Assembly (NCBI GenBank): GCA_009760855.2
Contig: WPIO01000004.1
Location: forward strand, 8,228,501-8,292,500
Length of the DNA stretch: 64,000 bases
DNA from: Cristatella mucedo
Lineage: Eukaryota > Bryozoa > Phylactolaemata > Cristatellidae
Direction: 5' to 3'
The notes under the pieces were generated by a model. It saw nothing but the letters and a program-made list of their open reading frames with translations, was not told where the DNA came from and did not search any database. The first letter of the stretch is position 1, and each line of letters starts with the position of its first letter. Positions 41,405 through 53,851 of this stretch are shown here, piece after piece. The position numbers and the translations under genes were made by a program.

Positions 41405-41482
41405 ATTTTGACACTCGCAGTCCTCTGGCTCTGGTCGTGCGACTGTCGCACGACCAGAGCAAAGGACTGTGAGTGTCAAAAT
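41405..41482. repeat. Near-perfect hairpin, about 37-bp arms
   Basis: ATTTTGACACTCGCAGTCCT and its continuation to GTCGTGCGA are mirrored by TCGCACGACCAGAGC onward to GAGTGTCAAAAT, with only two or three mismatches and a three-base loop. It could be a tiny inverted-repeat element or a hairpin RNA precursor; the sequence alone does not decide. Confidence 0.75.
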
Positions 41483-41584
41483 CGACTATGAGCATCGCGA
41501 AGGACTCGGTGCAGTTGTGACGTCGAGAACGTAAAAACGGACTTGCAGAGCCAGCTTTTCATAGGGGCTGATATATTGTATCTA

Positions 41585-41715
41585 CAAACCTATGTCCTAG
41601 TTTGGCGGCGGGGGGGGGGGGCAAGTGCAGTGACGAGTGCAAAAGTGCACGACTTTACGACCAGGTTCGCGAGCTCAAACCCGGCAGCATACGTAAAGCA
41701 CCCGGATAAAGGTAG
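41585..41715 (+). repeat. SINE-1, diverged
   Basis: GTTCGCGAGCTCAAACCCGG (B-box region), ATACGTAAAGCACCCGGATA and AAGGTAGCGCTTCACGC in place of the terminal hairpin. A run of 10 G precedes it. Confidence 0.5.
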
Positions 41716-43705
41716 CGCTTCACGCTAGTATTCTTTCACAGGAAACAGCCCCTCCGCTCAGATCGCAGCCCAGGGAGCGAGCGGCGGCTGCCACGGCTCT
41801 CTAATATCCATGCAGCCCAGGCTGCGCTGCTCATCATCCGATACGTCTCTCGTCGCTCCCTTCGCTGCTCCCTTCGCTCGCGTCATTTCCTTCGTTACTT
41901 AAGCTCGACAGCAGCGAGGGGCATTGCCATAGCTACTCCGACATGCCTCGGCTTGGCTCGAGTAAGCCAATCGAAAGAGTGGCCAATGGCTGGCAAGCCT
42001 CCTCCAGGTAGGCCCGAGTGGGGTGAGGTGGAGCTGGGTCAGGGCCCGTTCGCCTCCACTCTCGCTGGATGGGCATGCTTAATCCGTCATCTGCACGAAA
42101 GTGCCCTGCGTCTTTTGAGAGGTTTGGCAAATTTTCAAAGTGCACGGTATTGAATCTGTTGCATTATTAAGATAACCATGTTTGGCTAGTGTCAGCTGAA
42201 AAACGTGACCTGACTACTGCAGGTCATCAACAGGTCAACGCGGCAGCTGCGGTTACATCAAAAGATAGCCAATGTTACCCTTATTGTTTGTACCAATGTG
42301 CATGCCAATAGTCCAATCAGTACTTAGTAATCAGTACTTAATAAAGAAATAATAATTAATGTGCTGCGAGAAAGGTAAATTTCATAGGGTGGGGTATAAC
42401 TCCCGGCCAGTCTACCACCGTTGCTGATCCGGGTAAGATCGATTACGACAGCATAGATATCAGAACAGCAACCTCCTGCCGGGGGGGGGGGCGATAGAAT
42501 GCCATCGCTGCCAACTCCTGGGTTAGTTGCGTGTAGGGATATGCGAACTGGTTGTGCCGTTTTGGCACATACAACTTGCCAAGTCCACTGGGCTAATTTT
42601 CCCTGCAGCGTGATGCTGGAATTAGAGCTCCTAAACCGTACAGCCTTGCATCGATCGGTCAACCGACTGACGTCTCAATCGAGATGATAGCACGGGATCC
42701 TCCCATTCGTTCTCCATCGCCGTGCTCGTAGCAAAGGACTCGAGAGCGAAGACGAGGGTGGACTGCACTGGACAGGAAAAATCTTACTCCCTGACGCGAA
42801 CAAGAACCTGTAACCCCGGGAACCCAGGCCCCACTTGGAATAAGCACCTGCAACCGTTGCACGTCAATTCTGGCAGCAGCACAGACTAACCTGAGCAGCA
42901 TGTCTCCTACTTAGAGACAACTGCTCGGCTGAGACCACAGGAAAAACCAAAATGGTTCCGTGCGAATGAATTTATAGTCAGATGCCGAGTCAAACTAAAA
43001 ACCTCTCCGGTAACTCTTGGGAGGGCATGCCTCCGAAGTGGCCCGAGTGCTCTGCAAATGTAGCTGCATTTTGGCAAGAAACGTCGATGCAACAGACACC
43101 GTAGCTCCTGACTTGCTCACCTTTAGGCAGGTTTCGAGGCGCAAGTGCATCAAATGCCGGTATGATTTTGCGTTCATTATAAGAAACCCTCCGGCTTAAC
43201 TCACTCTGTTGCTGAGCAAAGTAACTGATAAAGATGCGTTAAACACGTGTAAAGCATGTATATTTACATATACGTCTAGAGCACATATATTTATGTTGTG
43301 CGCTTGCAGCAGAGAAAGGGTCAATCGCATGACAACAGCTCGACCTTGAGCTAAGGCAACTCAATAAAAGCTCGAGCTCATCCTCCAAAAAAGACGTTAT
43401 TCGCTGTGAGGTGGTTGTAGCGTGTGCCAGCAGAATACATTTGAACAAACTTGCCTGTCACTGCGATACCGGTAACCATGTCCTAACATGCAAAGGTCTG
43501 CTTAGCTAGGTTAGGCAATATAAAAAAAAAAATTTGGAGCGATAGGTTCACATGGTTAACTTTGCCGGTGTACCCGCTTATTGGCAATCGTGCAAACGCA
43601 GCGCTGTGGGCTTTCGGCTGCACCGGTGGGCAGAAGCATTGTGCTTGCATCAGGCTAAGGGGAGGGGAGGGGCTGCGCAGCTGGCCAGCAGCACGGGTAA
43701 GTAGG

Positions 43706-43890
43706 CTACATGATCACGTAAGTGGCTGAAGTGGCCACGCCGCAGTTGTTGTTCTTCTGCGACATGAGCACGTAGCCGTCGTTGCCCCAGTAGGTGCTCC
43801 ACGAGTTCTTTACGAGCCAGTAGGGCTCACCGTTGAGGACTCCGTAGCCGACTGCCAGTACGGCATGGTCCAGGTCGTCAACAGTGTTGC
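43706..43890 (-). CDS. Peptidase copy 2, terminal exon (catalytic His and Asn)
   Basis: Encodes [39 protein letters not shown], ending in TAG. Acceptor TTGTTGTAG. The (GA)n tract at 43926-43987 lies only 36 bp upstream of the exon in the intron. Confidence 0.92.
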
Positions 43891-43922
43891 CTACAACAAA
43901 CACGAACAGGACGACTACATAG

Positions 43923-43993
<71 letters not shown>

Positions 43994-46900
43994 CGCATGG
44001 AAGATTACGGTGCACGAACCAAGTCGTGGGCTCGAGTCCTGCAGCTAGCAATCCTGTATTGCCTGCCCGCAGGGTGATGGCAGCAACAATTCTTTTGCTA
44101 GTATACACATAGGCCTGTTCTATGAGCCGAATTATCACTTTTTTTCCTTTCCTGTGGGTGGATTTAAACAGATTTCTCAGGAAAGTTTACTTAGGCAGAG
44201 TTACCCCACTATTTCTGTGAATCTCTTGACGTTTCCAGATACCATCGAATCCTTCCCAGGGCATCAATCATCTAGCCAGGCCGCTCACTATCGCTGGCAT
44301 TGCATTGCAGAAGTTTAAGTCCTCCAATCTTAGATTGACAAGAGCCGATCTCGGCAGCCATCGACAGAAAAATTAAAAAGTAAATAAATGGCTAGCTGAT
44401 TTAATAGCTTCATTAATATAGCAGCAGAAGAGCCTTCACGACTATTACTGCCACTTGCAGTGGTCGATAAAGGATGGCCTGCTGCACGACTCGAACCCAC
44501 GACCCATGTCGTGAGTAGCAAGCAATTTGCCCCTGGGCTAAGACTGGGGGGGGGTGGCTTAATTGTGCGACACAAGATCAAGCTTTTCATTGAACTAATG
44601 TGAGAAAAGTATGTATCCTCTCTAAAAATTCTCTATTTCCTTTTTAGAAGAACCTTAAGCCCCGCCCCTAGAAGCCTCTTTCACGACTATCTCCACAGTC
44701 GGAAGCTGCATGCCCACTGCATGCCCGCGGAAGCTAAGGCTCGGCAAGCCTCGTTATAGACCCTCTATACATAATGACAGTCCTGCCGGAAAAATAACCT
44801 GTCTTGCAATTCTTAAATATCCTTATCCCATTTAAAAATGACAGTCCCCCCAACCGACTCCAAACACGTATAATGTAATGTAATGTATCTCCGTCAGCAA
44901 CTCCACAAAGCCATAAAGACTATATGGGTGTTACGCAGGAGAGTTTTGTATAGCGCACTCACAGCCTAAGCGGCTTTCGGTATGCATTCGGTAGTTGATA
45001 GAATTCGTCTCATGCAGTAAAGAGAAAGTGGGAAGCATGGCAGAGTCAGGAGAGCAGCTGAGGTAGTGAGTAGCATGGAAGTAGCTGCTCAGGACCGCTT
45101 AAAAGGATGAGCCATAGTCGGCAGCAGCAGAGTAGTAGTCGTTACGTGTGCGCGGCAGCAATGGCTGGTCGGTGTGCCGCCCAATCCAGTGAGGCCACTC
45201 TCAAACGTCCGGCAGTGCCTACCAGGGAGAGACGACCGGGCTTCCACGTGGAGGCTGAAGCGTGGAGCGCTCTCGGCACCGCGGGGTGCAGCTTGAACGG
45301 CTGCAGCTTTGGCCGCCGCAAGGAGTGGCAGTGCACGTCAGCGAGAAGTGGAGTAATGTGGCAACTGCGACGCTCACGACAGACAAGTCTAGCTGCGGAG
45401 TTTTGCACCAGCTGTAATCGCCTGATCGCACATGCCGGTAGGCCAGAAAGCAGTGAGTTGCAGAAGTCGAGACGGGATGTCACGAATGCATGGACCAACT
45501 TGGACGTGGTATCCTTATCTAAACAAGCCCGAATTTTAGAAATGTTATGAAGCTGAAAATAGGCGGATTTGACTGTGGAGCTGATGTGGTCGTCTAACGA
45601 GAGGTCACTTTTTGGAATATGACACCTAGATTTCGAGCTGATTCAACTGGAAATATGCTGGCAGAGCCAATTTTAAGCGTTAGCCTTTCCAATTTCTGAA
45701 TCACACTGGGTTTGCTCATAACTAGTAAGTTAGTTTTATCATCGTTTAGTTTTAGAAAATTTGCTGCCATCCGTGTGCGGATGTCATCAATACATGCAGC
45801 AAGTGAGTTAAGAGAATTCGAGGTGCTCGAAGGCTGGGAGGGATCAAAGCAAAGGTACAACTGAGTGTCATCCACATAGAAGTGAAAGCCTAGATTGTGC
45901 TTGGCAATCACATCAGCAAGAGGGAGAGTATAAACCGTGAAAAGTACCGGACCTAGCATGGAGCCCTGAGGTACCCCATATTTCAGAGGTACCTCAGATG
46001 ATCTTTGTGCATTCATGTCAATACTCTGGAGTCTCCCACTGAGATAGGACCTGAACCACTGCAGAGCAGTGCCAGTGATGCCTAGGCGAGATGAGAGGCG
46101 CTCTAGAAGAACTTTGTGATCGATGGTATCAAAAGCTGCCGAAAGATAGAGCAAAGCAAGCAGAGACACTCTACTCATGTCTGCATTCCTAAGTAGGTCG
46201 TTGTATACCCTAAGCAATGCTGACTCTGTGGAGTGATTAGCTCTAAAGCCAGACTGGAACTTACTAGCAAGGTGTGAGGTTTCGATATATGAGTTCAGCT
46301 GGTCTGCCACGACCCGTTCCAGTGTCTTTGATAGGAATGCTAGAAGGGAGACTGGGCGGTAGTTGCTTAAGTTCTGTCGGTCTAGTGTTGCTTTCTTGAG
46401 AAGCGGCCTGACTACAGCTTTTTTGAAAGGTGCTGGGACATGACCTGAGGCAGGTCTCTAAGTTAGCCATAAAAATCCATTACCATCACTAAAATTGTAT
46501 TGTTAAACAAATACATTTAAAAGAAACTTAAAAACATACCTATTTAGGACAGCATTTAGTGGGTCCTTGTGATTCGTCCTCGATGTGCTTATGCGTGCTG
46601 ACACTGTTCATGCTGCCACTAACCACATTTGCATGCTGACCCAGTGCATGTAACCCCTAACCATGTTATTCATTTTGTTTGTTTTTCAAGCATGATTTTA
46701 CTTACTATTCTATTGCGTATCACTTTGCAGCAAATGTAAAGCGCCTAGAAAGAGATTAAGTTCTCTGAGGGCGCTTTATCAAGTGCAATATTATTATTAT
46801 ATTATTATTATCCCTCCAGGTGCCGGCAGGACAGCAGAACTAGCAGTGGAAGCAACACCCACCAAGGGGACCAGCAGCTGATGCCAGCGTGCAGGGCAAG

Positions 46901-47099
46901 AGCAGAGGCATCAGCCACTGCGCACTCACCAGCGTTGCACGATGGCATGCAGGAGTACTGATGCATGCACATGCACGTGTCCCGCACTCACACAATACGA
47001 ACTCACGTTTGCACGTGCACACACACTCGCGCACACACCCGCGCACACAAACGCACACGTACACTCGCGCGCACGCATACACACACAGACACACGCACG

Positions 47100-47135
<36 letters not shown>

Positions 47136-50100
47136 TACAAACACACACATCAACAAGTCTATTCATAATCAATCACAAACATAGCCGTACAGATGCAACG
47201 AAGCATGCATGATTTTAAGCATGCATACTGTGGGCCTCAAGAGGCAATCGGCCCACAACTCACCGCACTGCGGCTCGTAGTAAACCCCGTTGGCATAGAA
47301 TGAGAAAGACTTGTGACTGGCGTCGATGGCCACTGACACGGGCCCCATCTTGTAGATAGAGAGCTTTAACGCCTCACCATCACCTTCAGTGACGTTCACA
47401 TAACCCAGCATAGTGGCCGTGACCGTGACGTTGGGCGAGTGGCACATGCCGTCCTACGAACAAACCGTGGCACAGCGGGCCTGCAGAGCACGAAGGAACA
47501 TCCTTCTGCCAAGGGCACGACGAGAAGGACGAATTAATGGGAGGGTCGCACGAAGCACGAAAGCGGGTCCTCGTTGCCAACGGCCGGCAGGCCTGCAGCA
47601 GTGCGGTGACGGCCGACTCACTATTCCCAAGTAGGAGCCGTAGGCGTACTCAGCAGCCAGACCGCCGTTCTTCATGATCCACTGGTAGGCGCGGAAGTCC
47701 TCGCCTCCGTCGCAGCCATTGTTGCCCTCACCCCAGGAGCAGTCGATGAGCTCCTGCTGCGACAGGCGCACCAGCTCGCCGGTCTACAATGGCATGGTCG
47801 AAAAGGAAATGTGCAAGGCCTTATGGGCAAACACTTAGTCGGGACTTGGCGCACGGTCTCGACGATGACTCGCCATTGCCAAGCCAAGGCTGGAAACACC
47901 GAGGCGGCGTCGCTGGCTGACGCAAGAAAAAAAGGGAGGGGTGAGAAAAAAAGGGAGGGGTAACCTGAATATGAGGCGATACCACAGCTTCAGAAATGCG
48001 CTCTCATTTCCTGACCTCTGTCGCAAGCGTCGCTGGCTGACCGTGCACGCCTGCACTCAGCACGGAGGCACGCGCGCGGCAATGCTTAACGAATGATGGC
48101 AAGCACCTGTGCACGCTTCAGCGCCCGAACGATCCTTGTGCAGTAGCAGCAGCAGCGGCTGCGGCACTCGGTGAGCACCGAAGCAGCAGCTCCGTGTCAG
48201 CGCCGAGTTCTGGCTTGCAGACGCTCGGCGGTGCAGCAGCGAGCGGCGTGCGCCCGCCGCTGTGGCCACCGTGCACCGCAGCAGCCGCTCTAGACCGGCT
48301 CAGGTGGAAGTAGCGACGAATGACAAGCCGGGTGAGTGAGTACCTTAAGAAAATGCGCACCCTCCACAGCTCCCACGGTGCCAAAGCTCCAGCAAGATCC
48401 GCACACTGCCTGATCCTTTACCGGGGTGACGGCGCCTGCAGGATAGCAACGCGACAACGAGTCGTACAAGCTCGCACGGCGGCGGCGGCTGCTGCAGCAG
48501 CAGTAGCGGTTGTACACTGGAGACGATTCGACACTCAAACGATGCTGTCGATGGATTGCACGAGGCCTCATTGGTGCAGAGCATGTGACATCGGTCATCA
48601 GCTGACTTACCCTTGGACGTGCGCCATCGCACGTCAGTGGCAGTGGGCTCGTTGCACAGACGGGAACAAGTCAGCGAGTGCTCTCCCTCCCTCGGAGCGA
48701 GGGTGGATATGTGACTGACGAAGCAGGAAGTGCGGGTGCGCGACCTGGTACCGCCCGACACTCACTCACCCATTAGCCTCCAGTCTACGCTGTCTGGCAG
48801 GTATTGCACTTTCGGTTTGTGAGCTTCGAACGACAGGCCACCGTTGTACCCTTTTGACTTGCGGAACCCTCGCAGCAGCTTCATCTCGTCCTCAGTGCGG
48901 TCGGCGAGGTGATTGAGTGCCAGCGTGTAGGTGGAAGTGGCGCGGTTCCTTGACTGCACGAACCTACAGAACGAGCCGCACAGTGCATCGTCAAGCATGG
49001 CGGCCAGCCTTTTTTCGGCCGGCCACTTTCGGTCGCAGGCATTTCGTCAAGGGATCGCCTACCAGAGGTATGAGGGGGGACTGCTGCCTGTGGAACTGCA
49101 CGCCTTCGGTTTCAAGGCAGCCTAGTGGAGGGGGCGTGCCAACGGGCCTACCCAGCATTACCTTACGGTCGACTGTTAACCAAGTCGACAAAGTTGCAAA
49201 CCCATCAGTAAATAAATGAATGTCTGAGAGGGAGGAGTCGTCTCATGTGACCCGCCGATAGTGCTGCAAGTTTGTGCGATCTGCTGGCAATGCAGCCGGC
49301 GAGCTCCCAACTCTCACCGGCTGCCCTTTCGCTCTGAGTCGACAAATCAGGCCAGGCCATATCTCAAAAGAGTCTCGCTCAAGCCGCCCGGGCACAGCAA
49401 TGCTATTTTATATTGATTTGATGAGTTTCTAATTTGCTGCAAACCTTTGGGGGTTAAACAGAGGAATGGGAGGCTTGTGGCCGAGATCGGCAGCAGCCTG
49501 TGCCAACTGCCAACCCAAAAACGTTTCGAGAAGTCTAAACTGTAGAAGAATTTAAAAAATTGCTCGAGTTCGCAATACGATCTAGCCATTAGTACAAAAG
49601 AACTCGCACGTTTTGGTATTCGTAAAGGCACCAAGTCACACTTTCCACGGCTTCAAGCAGTTCCACGAGGCACTACGACATAGCTCAAGCTGAGCAAGCA
49701 CATACGTCCGGCTGCAGCAAAAATACCTATGCAAACCCACCCACCAACAAGGCAGCACTGGACCAAAGAGTTACTCTGTCACTGCCTCCTTTCTCGATTA
49801 ATCTTAAATGACTCGTACCGTTAACGAGCATCCAGCGGTATTACTTTTTTAAAGCTAAATTTAAAAAAAACTGCACATAACCATCAGTCGCATGACCTTT
49901 AAAGCTGCTTTGCGTCGGATTCTTTGGATTTCTTAGAGAAAAGCAAAGGTGGCTGTCTACAAAGCCAGCACTTCCTCAGCCGGTAGCAAACGGGGAAGCA
50001 ACCCCCCTCCTGAATATCGCAGCCATCGGCACATCGGCCTCACCTGGGTGGACCAATCACTGAAAATCACCTGGTCTGCGGTTTCGGGGGTGACACAGGC

Positions 50101-51282
50101 ATGATGACACTTCGACCCGATGTCGATACATTGAGTCCACAGGATCGAAACACGACCACGGGACATGCGTTTTTCAGCTGTAGCACATGCACAAGCCCTA
50201 CATAAGCAATACACCATAAGCTCCACTTAAAAACCGAAGCCGGCATCACCAAAGGCACACACTAAACAGGCAGTCGTAGGGCAGCCGCTGCTACAGAGCA
50301 GCATGACCTATCCACCCCCTAAGTGCTCCGGCTGCACTCCTTGTACCCTTCGATCCAAGTCCCAAAGATCGCTACCACCTGTTGAGTGGTGGACCGACCG
50401 GGTCTTGCCACAGCCCTCATCATTCAGCAGCTATCCTCACAAACACCAGGGTATAGGGGTCACAAGCTGCTATTGAGGGTCAAAATACCGACGAGATAAA
50501 CCGCCTTAACAACAACCAGTGCAGGCTGGTTTGACTCAGGCTTGCTTGCACGCACGCAAGCTGAGCATGTACTGAGCATGTACGGGCCCTACTTACAGAA
50601 ACAGAAAAAGCAGTGATGGGCAATGAGCTCACCGAGCATCCACAGAAGGTCAAGAACGCAGGTCACATGGTCAGAGCTGGCAGCACAGCACCACGCAACA
50701 CTGGATAAACTAGTTGGGCAACGCAGGCCAAAAGCAGTATTTACTGGGGTATCACAGATGCTTGCCAAGAGTTTGGGAAGTTGCATAAGTCGCAGCTCGT
50801 AAAATGCGTTGAATAGCCATTAATGGCCCTCAACATGCATGCACGTAACGAAACTCAATGCCACGAACGACCAAGGGAAATGTTTGCTTGCATACCTCAC
50901 AGCCCACTAGAATCGAAACGCTTGCAGTTGAACACTGAATCTATGCACTCTGACACAAGACTGGCCACAAAAACTGAAGCAAAAAGAAAGAGAGCAAACC
51001 TTGAGTTGTGGATGAAATTTGCACGTCTCTGAAGATGCTCAACGTCGGAACGGTACTTCCGATCATGAGCGGCCTTGAATTTCTCAAACGCCTCGTGGTG
51101 CTGGCTGACGTCATTCACGATAAACTCCCTGATGGGATTCATCGACACTGAATGGCTGGCTCCTGGTCCCGGGAAGCCTGCGCAGGTGTTGTCTATAAAA
51201 AACAGGGAGGGGTAACCTGAATATGAGGCGAAACCACAGCTTCAGAAACGCGCTCTCATTTCCAGACCTTACCGACGTGCGT

Positions 51283-51358
<76 letters not shown>

Positions 51359-51383
51359 GCATGCACACGCACATCTATACACG

Positions 51384-51424
<41 letters not shown>

Positions 51425-51868
51425 GCACCATACAGAGAGGATGGGTATAAGGCTCGTGCACAAACGCACACATGTCTGGGTGAAACACAAAAGAGCCTCG
51501 TCACGTTTCAATAAAAATAAGCATGCTTCAGCTGCTTCATCTCTGCAAGGTTAGATGTCATAAGTCAATGGTGCAGCAAAGTCTGTGCCACCCTCACAGT
51601 GCCTAAGCCAAGCTCAGCGGTCACGGGGCAAAGTCAGAGACAGACAAGAAACGGTTAGTACTCACTGTTAGGTACAAGGAAGATCGATGCGTTGACAGAA
51701 TCCACATACGAGGGGATATTATAATCAATGTAGTACTTGTCGAAATGGCTACCCAGCAAGCTGTCGTAGCCCAACATCTCATAGCGTACGGGTGTGCCTT
51801 TGGCCTTCAAGCAACAATAAATTACATTGCCTGCAAGTGGTGGACACGTGCGAATGCATGGGCGTGCG

Positions 51869-51959
<91 letters not shown>

Positions 51960-53820
51960 ATGTAGTTTGCCTGATAACACTAAAAGGGTCCGCAGCTAGC
52001 TCAATCGCGAAGTGACCAACCGTAATCCAGAAAGTGTACGTGTTTGTCTTGCCTCCAATCTTGCTCGTGCTCTGCCACACGTTGCATGTGAGGCCAGCGT
52101 ATGTGTCCTGGCCAACTAACTGCAACGAAGCAGAGCCGCCACCGGCGGCGGAGCATTTCGCTAGATGCGTGTGTGTGTGTGTGCAAGTCAGCAGAGGCGC
52201 ATGAGCGACTGCAAGGCAGTTCGTAAGAATGGAACGTACTGCAAAGCCAGTGAGGTCTGGCAGGACAGTCTGGACGCCGACTGGAGCATCTGCCGTGCCG
52301 TTCACAAGAAAGCACGATCGCTTATTGAACACTTTGGCATCAAAGTTCGACTGATACGCTTGCTTATAGCTGGTGCCGTATGCGCCCACGTCGCCTCTCT
52401 GGAAAGTTGACACCAAGCCTACAAAGAGCAAACTGTAGAGTGCACTGTCGAAATTGAGGGTGTGGTGGCTAATATGTAAGCCTCCATCATCAGAGGTCGT
52501 GAGTTAAACTACTGATGGGGATCGTGCGTTTCCTCCTTTCGACGAGTGCCTCACTGTGCCCTCGGGGGTGTACTTAGTGCTTTATGCATCCGGCAGTCGG
52601 TTGAGATACGTTTACATTTGTGCTTACAAAAAAGTCTGCACATGGACGCGAACACAGCAGCGGGTCCAATGCCGCTAGCGGCACAGTCAGCACTTTTGCA
52701 CACATTTGCTTGATACTCGACGAAATGCATACGTTGGACTGAGTGCACGCATTGCTGCAATAGGAATAAAGTAGGCGGCTACATAATGACATTCACATAT
52801 TAGACTAACTCATTGTCGTAAACAGGCAGAAAGTAAGCCACTACTTAGCAACATTTACACGATTGCGCAGTCGCAAATAGAAGTAGGCCATTACCAGGCA
52901 ACTCCCCTACCCACATCGGACCACACGGACACATTGTCGTAAGCGAAATAAACACAAACTGTTATTCAGGAACTCTCTCCCTTTCTCTCCTGCTCTTCTC
53001 TGTTTCCTTCTGTCTCTCTCACTCACTCCATCCCCCTCTCTCCCACCCTATGGGGGCAGAGAGAGGGGCTGGTGCATACCACTCCCTCTTTGACTGCTTC
53101 TCACTGAAAGCCTGAGCAAGTTGGTCCATGCATTCGTGACATCTCGTCTCGACTTCTGCAACTCACTGCTTACTGGCCTACCAGCATGTGCGATCAGGCG
53201 ATTGCAGCTGGTGCAAAACTCTGCAGCTAGGCTTGTCTGTCGTAGGCGTCGCAGTTGCCACATTACGCCACTTCTCGCCGACCTGCACTGGCTACCAGTC
53301 AAGCAACGGATTGACTTCAAGGTTTTGTCGCTCACTTTTAGGTCTCTTCATTCTATGGCTCCAGCCTATCTCTCCGATATACTACCCCATCAGGCCAAGC
53401 ATCGTACCACCCGCTTTTCGGAATCCAACAGTCTGGAAATACCTCATACAAACCTTAAATCCTTTGGAGACCGTGCATTTAGTTCATATGCTCCCAAAGC
53501 CTGGAACTCCCTCCTGACCTGCGTCAAAACATCCCCTGACCTGACCACATTTAAAAGGAACCTAAAAACACACCTATTTAGGACAGCATTTAGTGGGTCC
53601 CTGTGGTTCGTCCTTGATGTGCTTATGCGTGCTGACACTGTGCATGCTGCCACTAACCACATTTGCATGCTGACCCTGTGCATGTCATCCCTAACCATAT
53701 TATTCATTTTGTTTGTTTTTCAAGCATGATTTTACTTACCATTCAATTGCATTTCACTTTACAGCAAATGTAAAGCACCTAGAGAGAGGTTAAGTTCTCT
53801 GAGGGCGCTTTATCAAGTGA

Positions 53821-53851
<31 letters not shown>

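Larger units (their letters stand above)
38865..43705. other. Intergenic region between the two peptidases
   Basis: Contains long (GA)n, a (GTAT)n tract, SINE-1 copies at about 40155 and 41585, dispersed repeat R copy 2 and a 78-bp near-perfect hairpin at 41405-41482. No gene is recognised. About 41730-43700 shows no feature beyond short G-runs. Confidence 0.55.

Noticed and set aside
44860-45550. Plus-strand 147-codon ORF at 45107-45550
   Set aside because: It is antisense to the LINE-A C-terminal block and crosses its junction with other sequence.
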